Positions 33,968 through 43,080 of a DNA stretch of 64,000 bases are shown in pieces. The DNA is from Psococerastis gibbosa. Its lineage: Eukaryota; Arthropoda; Insecta; Psocodea; Psocidae. Where the stretch lies: the NCBI GenBank assembly GCA_963971405.1, contig OZ020491.1, positions 31,299,019 through 31,363,018 of the forward strand, written 5' to 3'. A program made the translations under genes and the position numbers. The notes beneath the pieces were generated by a model, which searched no databases, had not been told where the DNA came from, and saw only the letters and a program-made list of their open reading frames with translations. The stretch's first letter is position 1. Every line of letters begins with the position of its first letter.

Positions 33968-34178
33968 TTAGTGAGTACTGTATGATAAGAAAAAGAGTCC
34001 GTTGTACGGTTCCAGTACGTGCATTAAAATATTGAAAAAAATGCGGTCGGTGAGGGTGTCCTGAGAGGACTGCACCTGCGACAGCATAGTCCGGTTGTCA
34101 TTCAACTCCGGTATGGTGACATAGGCCACTTCCCCTTGGTAGATAAAGATCACCCTCATTAGTGTGCGATGTATAGAT
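33968..34178 (-). CDS. Alternative last exon (2b) of the two-exon gene
   Basis: The acceptor is a polypyrimidine tract followed by CAG at 34,179-34,181. The exon then reads in phase with exon 1 through a peptide containing YQGEVAYVTIPELNDNRTML and ending VLEPYNGLFFLSYSTH at a stop at 33,968. It is a duplicate of exon 2a and could serve as an alternative last exon. Confidence 0.55.
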
Positions 34179-34471
34179 CTGAAAAAGGGATAAGAAATAT
34201 GTATACCAAGTCACACAAAAGGAGGTTTCCGTAAAAGGTGTTCAAAGCCATTGTAAAAAATACAAGGTAATATGGGTTAAATGAGGGGGAACGAAAAAGT
34301 ATGCAGCGAGTGCCTAAGAGATAAGTCCAAGTTCTTTTCGAGAGGCATTACGCAAAAGTGCTAGTTAATATACAAGAATGTCAGTAATGCGGTAAGTACG
34401 TTGTTCAGTAAATAGCACAAGAATAAAAAAAAAAAAAAAAAAAAAAAAAGAATAAAATAAAAAATAAAAAG

Positions 34472-34682
34472 TCAAAGAGTATTGTATGATAAGTAAAAGA
34501 GTCCGTTGTACGGTTCGAGTACGTGCATGGAAATATTAAAAAAAATGCGGTCGACGAGGGTGTCCTGAGAGGCCTGAACCTGCGTCAGCATGGTGCGGTT
34601 GTCATTTAATTCCGGTATGGTGACGTAGGCCACTTCCCCTCGGTAGATAAGGATCACCCTCATAATCGTGCGATGTATAGAG
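34472..34682 (-). CDS. Last exon (2a) of the two-exon gene
   Basis: It follows a strong acceptor (pyrimidine tract, then CAG at 34,683-34,685). Joined to exon 1 the frame is continuous and runs to a TGA at 34,472. The peptide has YRGEVAYVTIPELNDNRTML in its middle. The same exon type is present at 33,968, 54,706, 60,806 and, in part, 62,351, and a more distant relative (KGEVVQVSIPEMNDNRT) is at 49.6 kb. I do not recognise the family. Confidence 0.6.
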
Positions 34683-35056
34683 CTGAAAAAGGAATAAGAA
34701 ACATGTATACCAAGTCACACAAAAGGAGGTTTCCGTAAATAAAAAAGGCATGCATAGCCATTGGAAAAAAAAAAAAAATACAAGGTAATATGAATAAAAT
34801 GAGGGGGGGAACGAAACCGTATGCAGCGAGTGACAGAACAGCAACGTTTAAAAGATAAGTGCAATAACATAAATCCACCGGCATTAAAAAAGGTCTCCGT
34901 AAATAAAAAAGGTGTTCAAAGCCATTGTAAAAACTACAAGGTAATATGGGGTTAATGAGGGGGAACGAAAAAGTATGCAGCGAGTGCCTAAGAGATAAGT
35001 CCAAGTTGTTTTCGAGAGGCATTACGCAAAAGTGCTAGTGAAAATAAAGTACTTAC

Positions 35057-35169
35057 ATATTTAATATGTGATACACGCCGACGTCCAACCCCCAAAAAGG
35101 AATTTGGAGAGGGGGGGCAGTATCCACCGACTGCACATGGATCGGGTAAGGAAGGGGTGTGTCTGACAT
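35057..35169 (-). CDS. First exon of a small two-exon gene
   Basis: The ATG is at 35,167-35,169, four bases after a consensus initiator. It encodes a Pro-rich N-terminus (MSDTPLPYPIHVQSVDTAPP) and ends in phase 2 at a strong donor (GTAAGT, 35,056-35,051). Splicing to 34,682 or 34,178 keeps the frame open, giving a product of about 106 residues with exon 2a and a similar length with 2b. Function unknown; no signal peptide or membrane segment seen. A longer frame running through this exon from 35,403 begins without ATG support and an acceptor-like CAG precedes 35,340, so an upstream start with a further exon is also possible. Confidence 0.55.
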
Positions 35170-35207
35170 GACTGATGCTGGAGGAAGGCAAAACGGGAGC
35201 TTATATA
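35170..35207 (-). promoter_or_regulatory. TATA box and arthropod-type initiator
   Basis: TATATAAG at 35,207-35,200 and ATCAGTC at 35,176-35,170, with the presumed +1 A about 34 nt from the first T of the TATA box. The ATG follows within 5 nt of +1. TATA plus TCAGT at this spacing is the classic arthropod core promoter. Confidence 0.65.
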
Positions 35208-35377
35208 GTACTAAATTTGGGGGGCCCTCATATTGTAACGTCTGATAAGAAGTGTAGAAATGCTGCTTAGCTGCATTAAATGACCAATCGGTCCTCCGCA
35301 GTTTATTGATAAATACATCAAATTTCATGTATGTATCTGAAATAAATATAAAAAAACTTTGACACGTGTTTGGTACG

Positions 35378-35821
35378 TTATGGTGTAGGTGGTGCCTGTC
35401 CACAAATAATTTCTAGGGGGCGTTCTTGAAATTTATTTATTATTTTAATATTCTTTGGAGTTGACTCGCTAATATTCCAGGGGAAAGTCCATCCCCGCCT
35501 CCAATTCCTAACCATGCTATGCAAGGAGTAATTTTCGATCGACTCCATGTGAGACACGTCACAGGCTCTTACAATGTCTTCAAGCAGTACGTAAATTTCG
35601 CAACTCGGGTCCTTGCAGAATTTATTGCATGATTTTATGCACCCCGAACATTTAAGACTGTTCCTAATTGGCAAATTCATTAAAGAACTGCATGGGCTTA
35701 AACCCGCAGCCAGCGTCATCTCATTATTAGTCATCGCATCTACAGACATCTGCTGTAGTGATGCAACTGATTCACGCTCACTCAATATATAAATGTCGTA
35801 CACATATCTTCTTTTTGTCAT
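35378..35821 (-). CDS. Hypothetical protein, Cys-rich
   Basis: A 147-codon frame with a cluster of cysteines in the middle (SLKCSGCIKSCNKFCKDPSC) that might bind a metal, followed by ...YVLLEDIVRACDVSHMESIE. No family recognised. The frame 35,843-36,046 just upstream (67 codons, Trp/Arg/Lys-rich, WSDSELLGKCDKGRSCRWAI) is separated by a stop and may be the preceding part of the same broken gene. Both lie just 5' of the TATA-driven gene on the same strand. Confidence 0.35.
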   Translation of the reverse strand: MTKRRYVYDIYILSERESVASLQQMSVDAMTNNEMTLAAGLSPCSSLMNLPIRNSLKCSGCIKSCNKFCKDPSCEIYVLLEDIVRACDVSHMESIENYSLHSMVRNWRRGWTFPWNISESTPKNIKIINKFQERPLEIICGQAPPTP

Positions 35822-35842
35822 ATTATTTCCAAATTGCCACTT

Positions 35843-36046
35843 TTAATATGTAACAATATTAAAAACAAATTTTCCGCATAATAAATCGCGATGGCGAATC
35901 CAAGACAGGTTGCTGAACTTGATTGCCCATCTGCAGGATCTACCTTTATCACACTTCCCTAATAGTTCTGAATCAGACCACCTGTCATTTTGAGGATCAA
36001 ACACCATGTTTTTCTTTTGAATAATATGGTACTTTTCTGTTTTCAT
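35843..36046 (-). CDS. Hypothetical ORF upstream of the Cys-rich frame
   Basis: 67 codons from an ATG. The middle contains KCDKGRSCRWAIKFSNLSWI. No family recognised. It could be a separate small protein or the start of the 35,378-35,821 gene interrupted by a nonsense mutation. Confidence 0.25.
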   Translation of the reverse strand: MKTEKYHIIQKKNMVFDPQNDRWSDSELLGKCDKGRSCRWAIKFSNLSWIRHRDLLCGKFVFNIVTY

Positions 36047-36406
36047 TAAAGGACATCTAGGAACAGACTATATCAGGTTTATAAACAGGTAAATTTGTTC
36101 CTTGTTCTTTAACAATGATGTTCTTCTCACATAACTCCACGTCTACAGCGGATTCCCTTATTGTGAATGATCTAGTTTCAGTTCCAAAGAAATTTTCGCT
36201 GCATGATGAACCCATTCTTGTGAATGGCATAAATACCCATCTGTCATGTGAGGTTGTGTCTACCCAATACCTTCGGGCTAAAAATCCACTATTCCCTTAT
36301 GTTCCCATTCAGAAATAAAAAATGATTCTTCTGAACATGAAGTCTTTTAATACGTGCATGATAGTCACAGTACTTTTTTGTTGTATACTTCTTACAAGTA
36401 CTTACT

Positions 36407-36775
36407 TTATCCGCGCCTTATCCCTTCGGAGGGGTCGGCGACTTGGATCTTCTTCTTCCACGCAATACGGTTTTCGGTGTCCTCTATGGTCAGGTTCAAG
36501 GTACTCAGGTCTTGTGCTACCTTCGCCTCCAGGGTCAGCTTGGGTCGGCCTCTCGGTCTCCTGCCCTCCACGACGTAGTTCTCCACTCGGTACAGCAGGT
36601 GTCCATCTTCCCTCCGTTTTGTATGTCCCCACCATGCCAGGCGCCGTTCTCTCGCCTTATCTACAATGCTGGCTGTACTAAGATTTGCCCTGATGTCTTC
36701 ATTCCTCCTCCTATCAGACAGCTTGCAGCCGATCGAATACCGGAGCATCCTCATCTCTGCGACATGTAGAGACAT
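36407..36775 (-). pseudogene. LINE endonuclease-RT protein, C-terminal end
   Basis: The 122-codon frame has MRMLRYSIGCKLSDRRRNED, ERRLAWWGHTKRREDGHLLY and GRRPRGRPKLT, the standard C-terminal block of RTE/BovB and related LINE proteins (LRW..G....DR.RN..IR, RRL.W.GHV.R, GRRPRGRPK). The N-terminal endonuclease and RT domains are absent. The frame runs on to 36,402. Confidence 0.8.
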
Positions 36776-36854
36776 GTAGTAGCTGAATTAAAATTATGGG
36801 TATACATGAGTGCTCTACATTTATTTAAAAGTATATTTCCACGCACATAATCAG

Positions 36855-37133
36855 CTAAAATGTGCCTAAACAAAAGAAACATAAAATGTACCCACTGGGT
36901 ACCACATGGCGCTGCGAAGTTGACATTGATAAAGGTGAGGGTAACTGTACTGTATGTATACCTGATCCTGCTTCTACAAAATTTGTAATGCTTTCAGAAA
37001 TTTTAGTCACTTGATCAACAAGTTGGTCACCAATTTGATATCCATTATACAACATAGTCACATATCCATTAAAAAATGGGCTAGCACTCATTTCACTTCC
37101 GTCTTCATCTTCTCGTATAAATAGTGCTTGCAA
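36855..37133 (-). CDS. Hypothetical ORF
   Basis: The frame is open for 92 codons, beginning without an ATG (TTG); the first ATG gives SASPFFNGYVTMLYNGYQIG and continues with a Val/Ser-rich region. A second minus-strand frame just upstream (about 37,270-37,090), with SDESLLPTQTALFDFIYNLF, overlaps it out of phase. Together they look like one coding region broken by a frameshift, or two exons. Not recognised. Confidence 0.25.
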   Translation of the reverse strand: MQALFIREDEDGSEMSASPFFNGYVTMLYNGYQIGDQLVDQVTKISESITNFVEAGSGIHTVQLPSPLSMSTSQRHVVPSGYILCFFCLGTF

Positions 37134-37684
37134 AGTGAGATACCATTTTCTAGGATGGTACTGTACACGAATAGATTATAAATAAAATCAAAAAGAGCGG
37201 TTTGCGTTGGTAGCAATGACTCATCACTGATAGGAATATCTATTTCCTCAAAATGCGCATTAAAGGCTTAACTATTATATTATGTTCGATTTCATTATGG
37301 CTTTTACGTATATGTCGTGTTAAGTTTGATTTTCTTGAGAAATAACAATTACACTGTTTACAGTGGAATTGAGGATGGATTGACTATCCGAGAAGTGACA
37401 GCTGCGGCAGCTTTGGGGAAAGCAGGTGCGAAAACTGCACGCAAGGTCTGGAGCGTGTCCGATGTGTGAACATCTCCTTTATGCATATGCGTATGAGGGG
37501 CTACCTCCGGCCCCTCGCCTTCTAGGTGAGGGTCCCGGCGGGAGGTATCCTCCATACTACGGTCCAATAGAATAATGGTTGATTGAGTATCAGATCAAAA
37601 GGCAGAAAATGTCGTCTTCAAAAGGGTGGTTGCCCGGCTTCCAGGCTGCGCTTTCACAAGAAGAAGATTAGGAGCCCTCTCCTT

Positions 37685-37973
37685 CTACTTCTTCTTCACA
37701 TGATTTTTATCCACATAATCTCTACATGAGTCACAATATCGTCTTTTCATCGCACAGTTCTTATAACAATAATATACTGAGCAAAAATTTTTAAGATGCT
37801 TACTTATATTGACAGTTTCAACTCCGCAGAATTTACATTTAGTGGGAACCTTGGTGGTCAGTAGGTTACACACTTTTTTATTCTCGGTTACAACTCCGCT
37901 GAATTTAGTGTAAGAGGGAATGTTGATGGATGGTAGCTTATATTCTTCATTTGATACTGCTTGTGAATCTGCT
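37685..37973 (-). CDS. Zinc-finger-like terminal exon
   Basis: Preceded by a long T tract and TAG (acceptor at 37,974-37,975). The open frame from 37,973 encodes a linker, then CKFCGVETVNISKHLKNFC (C-x2-C-x12-H-x4-C) and a second Cys cluster (CYKNCAMKRRYCDSC), ending with a basic tail and stop at 37,685. The first cluster resembles the zinc cluster at 49.8 kb (CEICGLYILNKNCIRHHKRHC). A nucleic-acid-binding role is likely by form only. Confidence 0.45.
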
Positions 37974-38341
37974 CTAAAAAAAAAAAAATTGTTTTAGTAC
38001 CGTAGCATTACAATAGTTTACTACAGCTATCTTATCACTGAAAGAAATAGTTACAGCTGTTTACTATTGATCAGTTACCGTTTATCGGTTATTGTTTAGC
38101 GATCATCGCTTACCGTTTACTGATCATCGCTTACCGTTTACCGTTTATCAGTTAGTGATTACCGTTGTCCATACAACAGTGTGTGTATAGTATTGTTCAG
38201 GTTACAGTTCTTTCACCACTAAATTTGTAGGAAAATTATAAACGGAAAAATAAATTAACAAAAAAAAAAAATAGGGTAAATCATATCTTTTACTTATATT
38301 TCTCAAAGTGAAAGCGCTGACTACATTCGATATCTTCCTCA

Positions 38342-38569
38342 TCATCGGTGTTGTAGCAATATTCTTTCATCATCAATCGGTTGTAGAGTTTGAAACAGTT
38401 GTTTTCTCGTCGTTCTCTTTTTGGTTGGATGTGAAGTACATGGAGTATCTTCTATCACTATTGATTGAAGTGGACGCTTTTTATTTTGAACCGGTGCAAA
38501 AGGTGAATTTTGTGTCTGAGTCGATTGATCAGGAGTAGTAGATTCATTTTCAAAACATAAACTATCCAA
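38342..38569 (-). CDS. Possible exon upstream of the zinc-finger exon
   Basis: A 75-codon open stretch without an ATG, rich in Ser/Thr/Gln, with a basic cluster PTKKRTTRKQ that could be a nuclear signal. A second frame overlapping its end (about 38,370-38,290) is acidic (YCYNTDDEEDIECSQ) and runs to a TAA. It lies about 300 bp upstream of the acceptor at 37,975 on the same strand. The link is inference. Confidence 0.25.
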   Translation of the reverse strand: MDSLCFENESTTPDQSTQTQNSPFAPVQNKKRPLQSIVIEDTPCTSHPTKKRTTRKQLFQTLQPIDDERILLQHR

Positions 38570-38778
38570 TTATCATTTATCTTCTTTTAAAAGTAAATGT
38601 AAGAAAAATTTGATTATCTTTTATCCCTTGCATTACGTCCGGAGTAAACAAACTACTGTAAGATTTGGGCATCTATCTGTAGACTACAAACTGCGTCAAA
38701 ACAAACACGAGCTTCAACAAAATTAACACCAGAAAATATAAATTTTTTGCAATCATTAGGTTATAAGGTGCTAAAAAA

Positions 38779-39123
38779 ATGAGTGAAATGTTCAATATTA
38801 TGTCACCGGCTAATTATGATGAGGGTATTACAAACTTTGAATACCGAAATATAAGTGCATTTGTACCAAGCTATAAACTCAATGACCAAATAACTTTCTC
38901 AATTTCTGGAAAAGAAAGTATTTGTTTAATTTCCGATTCAGAATTATTTCTTGGTTTAACAATAGAACGTTTTACTGATGATGATAGTAAAACAGCTTCA
39001 CTAAATGCTTGGATAACAGATTTTGCGATCGCCCACCTTTTCTCAGAAATGGGGTCCTACATAAACGGCAGCTGTGTAGAAAGTATTCGAAACCCAGGGT
39101 CTTGTATAGGGGACGTTCCATAA
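38779..39123 (+). pseudogene. DJR capsid-like protein, N-terminal fragment
   Basis: The ATG at 38,779 opens a frame homologous to the one at 63,245: SEMFNIMSPANYDEGITNFE, then FSISGKESICLISDSELFLG and FSEMGSYINGSCVESIRNPG. These are the N-terminal sequences of the double-jelly-roll-like (major capsid-like) family found in arthropod genomes. The homology breaks after ESIRNPG at about 39,100, inside a short inverted repeat (ATAGGGGACGTT...AACGCCCCTAT, 39,107-39,132) joining it to an unrelated minus-strand sequence. The upstream small ORF (NFLQSLGYKVLKK) stops with a TGA overlapping this ATG (ATGA). It is truncated, so not functional here. Confidence 0.7.
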
Positions 39124-39124
39124 C

Positions 39125-39660
39125 GCCCCTATATTCCAGCTCCCTCCTCGCTGTGTAGCCCGGAAATAGATCACTGAACTCATTATTTGATAGGCGCTCG
39201 TAAAAATTACGGCCTAAAGTGATAGACTTCACGTGACCTATGAAGAAGTCATTAACGAATTAGCGAATCCCCCACCCGTGCGTGTAGTGGGGCCTATCTG
39301 CCTGTGGAATATCTAACAACTCCTGATTCCTACCCAATAAGAAAGAGATCGAGGTAAAGCCCGGACCACTTACACTGAACGGGACATACTTGTTTAATGC
39401 CCGCACTGGGTGTGTCCTATATTGGACATTGTCGCGGTTGACGAGTAACATATTGATCTTCCCAGGGTCCAACGTAGGGTGGTTTTATTTTTATATACAT
39501 ACATATAGGGGGTAAAGTTCATTAACTGCGCATCCAGCCTGTATGGCCCACCATTCTTAAAACAATGTAAGATCATGGCAGCTGGTATATTAGCCCTCTG
39601 GGCCTGACGAGTGTACTTCAGTAGAGCACAGTCACCCAATAATTTGAGCATAGGCACCAC
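39125..39660 (-). pseudogene. Broken coding region, possibly RNA-virus nucleoprotein-like
   Basis: Three consecutive minus-strand frames look like one protein interrupted by frameshifts: LLGDCALLKYTRQAQRANIP (39,394-39,660), VNRDNVQYRTHPVRALNKYV (39,260-39,472) and VKSITLGRNFYERLSNNEFS (38,972-39,232, running across the junction with the DJR fragment). The alpha-helical, basic character recalls nucleoproteins of negative-strand RNA viruses endogenised in arthropods, but I cannot confirm it by sequence motif. It may share a gene with 39,795-40,133. Confidence 0.3.
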
Positions 39661-39787
39661 ACGTTAGAGTGCGGGACTGTTCCAAAACAGAGATGACTGA
39701 CTCGATTTCTGGATATTGGGACCAAGCCCGCCTCACTGCATTTTTGCACTTGGTTCTGTATGATCAGGAGTGGTCATCAGCTTAATT

Positions 39788-39887
39788 GACATTGTCATAG
39801 GATACGCTGACGACCTGAACATCCTGGCCGATACCCTAGAAGACCGCGAAGAAATGGTGAAGGCAATCGCAGAGGCAGCGAAACAAA
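39788..39887 (+). pseudogene. Short reverse-transcriptase fragment (YADD)
   Basis: The plus-strand peptide IVIGYADDLNILADTLEDRE followed by EMVKAIAEAAKQ matches motif C and the following helix of RTE/CR1-type LINE RTs, including the catalytic YADD. Only about 33 codons remain. It overlaps, in antisense, the end of the frame at 39,795-40,133. Confidence 0.65.
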
Positions 39888-40133
39888 TATATATCGCAAA
39901 ATGTCGCAAGTAGCTTCATAAATAGTCCAAATGTTTGATGCAATAGGTAGGCTTTTAAGAAAGCAGAGCAATGCAATTGTAGCATCATGCATACAGCCAA
40001 GATCCCATACATACCAGCCGAGAATGTTCCAAAAGTGACGAATTCTCCCTAAAGCTTGCTGTACCACTGCTGGACTGTCTTTAATGTATGTCTCCGGAAC
40101 AAAGTTTCGATAGTCAGCAGGATCATTCGACAT
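39887..40133 (-). pseudogene. Coding remnant related to the tandem array
   Basis: The minus-strand frame begins SNDPADYRNFVPETYIKDSP and continues with QQALGRIRHFWNILGWYVWD. It gives the only copy of the array's peptide (DYRNFIPEPYIK) that continues into different downstream sequence, so it probably preserves the ancestral reading of the unit. The frame 39,795-40,133 runs into the RT fragment at its end. Family not identified. Confidence 0.4.
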
Positions 40134-43080
40134 GCCTCATAGCTTTGCTTATCAAACTCTCTTTAATGGTGCTTCGTATGTATGCTTCGGGAATAAAGTT
40201 GCGATAATCAGCAGGATCATTAGAGACCGGCTCTCCCATTGCTCTACTAATTAAACTCTCTTGTTAAGTTGTTTGCTCTTGGTGAAGCAACATAGTGTCA
40301 ATCCATGTTTTCAATTGATCCTCTCCCAGCTGATAAAGTTGAAGTACCAAAGTTAACGAATCCTCCCCATAAAGTGTTATACCCTTTTTCAACATGTTAT
40401 TTGATGTATGCCTTTGATGTATGGTTCGGGAATAAAGTTGCGATAATCAGCAAGATCATTAGAGATCGGCTGTCCCATTGCTCTACGAATTAAACTCTCT
40501 TGTATAGTTGTTTGCTCTTGGTGAAGCAACAGAGTGTCAATCCATGTTTTAAATTCATCCTCTCCCAGCTGATAAAGTTGAAGTACCAAAGGTAACGAAT
40601 CCTCCCCATAAAGTGTTATACCCTTTTTCAACATGTTATTTGATGTATGCCTTTGATGTATGGTTCGGGAATAAAGTTGCGATAATCAGCAGGATCATTC
40701 GACATGCCTCATAGCTTTGCTTATCAAACTCTCTTTAATGGTGCTTCGTATGTATGCTTCGGGAATAAAGTTGCGATAATCAGCAGGATCATTAGAGACC
40801 GGCTCTCCCATTGCTCTACTAATTAAACTCTCTTGTTAAGTTGTTTGCTCTTGGTGAAGCAACATAGTGTCAATCCATGTTTTCAATTGATCCTCTCCCA
40901 GCTGATAAAGTTGAAGTACCAAAGTTAACGAATCCTCCCCATAAAGTGTTATACCCTTTTTCAACATGTTATTTGATGTATGCCTTTGATGTATGGTTCG
41001 GGAATAAAGTTGCGATAATCAGCAGGATCATTCGACATGCCTCATAGCTTTGCTTATCAAACTCTCTTTAATGGTGCTTCGTATGTATGCTTCGGGAATA
41101 AAGTTGCGATAATCAGCAGGATCATTAGAGACCGGCTCTCCCATTGCTCTACTAATTAAACTCTCTTGTTAAGTTGTTTGCTCTTGGTGAAGCAACATAG
41201 TGTCAATCCATGTTTTCAATTGATCCTCTCCCAGCTGATAAAGTTGAAGTACCAAAGTTAACGAATCCTCCCCATAAAGTGTTATACCCTTTTTCAACAT
41301 GTTATTTGATGTATGCCTTTGATGTATGGTTCGGGAATAAAGTTGCGATAATCAGCAAGATCATTAGAGATCGGCTGTCCCATTGCTCTACGAATTAAAC
41401 TCTCTTGTATAGTTGTTTGCTCTTGGTGAAGCAACAGAGTGTCAATCCATGTTTTAAATTCATCCTCTCCCAGCTGATAAAGTTGAAGTACCAAAGGTAA
41501 CGAATCCTCCCCATAAAGTGTTATACCCTTTTTCAACATGTTATTTGATGTATGCCTTTGATGTATGGTTCGGGAATAAAGTTGCGATAATCAGCAGGAT
41601 CATTCGACATGCCTCATAGCTTTGCTTATCAAACTCTCTTTAATGGTGCTTCGTATGTATGCTTCGGGAATAAAGTTGCGATAATCAGCAGGATCATTAG
41701 AGACCGGCTCTCCCATTGCTCTACTAATTAAACTCTCTTGTTAAGTTGTTTGCTCTTGGTGAAGCAACATAGTGTCAATCCATGTTTTCAATTGATCCTC
41801 TCCCAGCTGATAAAGTTGAAGTACCAAAGTTAACGAATCCTCCCCATAAAGTGTTATACCCTTTTTCAACATGTTATTTGATGTATGCCTTTGATGTATG
41901 GTTCGGGAATAAAGTTGCGATAATCAGCAAGATCATTAGAGATCGGCTGTCCCATTGCTCTACGAATTAAACTCTCTTGTATAGTTGTTTGCTCTTGGTG
42001 AAGCAACAGAGTGTCAATCCATGTTTTAAATTCATCCTCTCCCAGCTGATAAAGTTGAAGTACCAAAGGTAACGAATCCTCCCCATAAAGTGTTATACCC
42101 TTTTTCAACATGTTATTTGATGTATGCCTTTGATGTATGGTTCGGGAATAAAGTTGCGATAATCAGCAGGATCATTCGACATGCCTCATAGCTTTGCTTA
42201 TCAAACTCTCTTTAATGGTGCTTCGTATGTATGCTTCGGGAATAAAGTTGCGATAATCAGCAGGATCATTAGAGACCGGCTCTCCCATTGCTCTACTAAT
42301 TAAACTCTCTTGTTAAGTTGTTTGCTCTTGGTGAAGCAACATAGTGTCAATCCATGTTTTCAATTGATCCTCTCCCAGCTGATAAAGTTGAAGTACCAAA
42401 GTTAACGAATCCTCCCCATAAAGTGTTATACCCTTTTTCAACATGTTATTTGATGTATGCCTTTGATGTATGGTTCGGGAATAAAGTTGCGATAATCAGC
42501 AAGATCATTAGAGATCGGCTGTCCCATTGCTCTACGAATTAAACTCTCTTGTATAGTTGTTTGCTCTTGGTGAAGCAACAGAGTGTCAATCCATGTTTTA
42601 AATTCATCCTCTCCCAGCTGATAAAGTTGAAGTACCAAAGGTAATGAATCCTCCCCATAAAGTGTTATACCCTTTTTCAACATGTTATTTGATGTATGCC
42701 TTTGATGTATGGTTCGGGAATAAAGTTGCGATAATCAGCAGGATCATTAGAGATCGGCTGTCCCATTGCTCTACTAATTAAACTCTCTTGTATAGTTGTT
42801 CGCTCTTGGTGAAAGAGCAGAGTGTCTATCCATGTTTTCAATCGATCCTCTCCCAGCTCCAAAGGTAACGAATCCTCCCCACAAAGTGTTATACCAGTTT
42901 TCAACTTGGTCTTTGATGTATGCCTTTGATGTATGCTTCGGGAATAAAGTTGCGATAATCAGCAGGATCATTAGAGATCGGCTGTCCCATTGCTCTACGA
43001 ATTAAACTCTCTTGTATAGTTGTTCACTCTTGGTGAAACGGCTGAGTGTCTATCCATGTTTTGATCTTCTCGATATAATC
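40098..43080. repeat. Higher-order tandem array (94 + 239 + 239 bp units)
   Basis: Three unit types, each beginning AATAAAGTTGCGATAATCAG: a (94 bp), b (239) and c (239). The order is a' 40,098, b 40,192, c 40,431, a 40,670, b 40,764, a 41,003, b 41,097, c 41,336, a 41,575, b 41,669, c 41,908, a 42,147, b 42,241, c 42,480, then a diverged unit 42,719-42,942 and a partial one to about 43,080. The abc triplet (572 bp) is repeated with almost no differences. On the minus strand unit c codes for about 80 residues (GEDEFKTWIDTLLLHQEQTT, ISNDLADYRNFIPEPYIKGI); unit lengths are not multiples of three, so there is no through frame. Confidence 0.95.

Larger units (their letters stand above)
33888..35045. 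repeat. Tandem duplication of an exon-plus-intron module
   Basis: Two modules of about 480-500 bp (33,888-34,362 and 34,368-34,840) and a partial third (34,845-35,045). Each full module contains a terminal exon, its splice acceptor, and intron sequence with the landmarks TTCAAAGCCATTG, CAAGGTAATATG and GGGGGAACGAAA. Relatives of the same module flank the densovirus at 54.7-55.07 and 59.55-59.7 kb and recur at 60.8-61.4 and 62.35-62.76 kb. Confidence 0.85.

Noticed and set aside
40305-42542. Repeated plus-strand 62-codon frames in the tandem array
   Set aside because: They are antisense shadows of the minus-strand peptide of units b and c and recur only because the DNA does.
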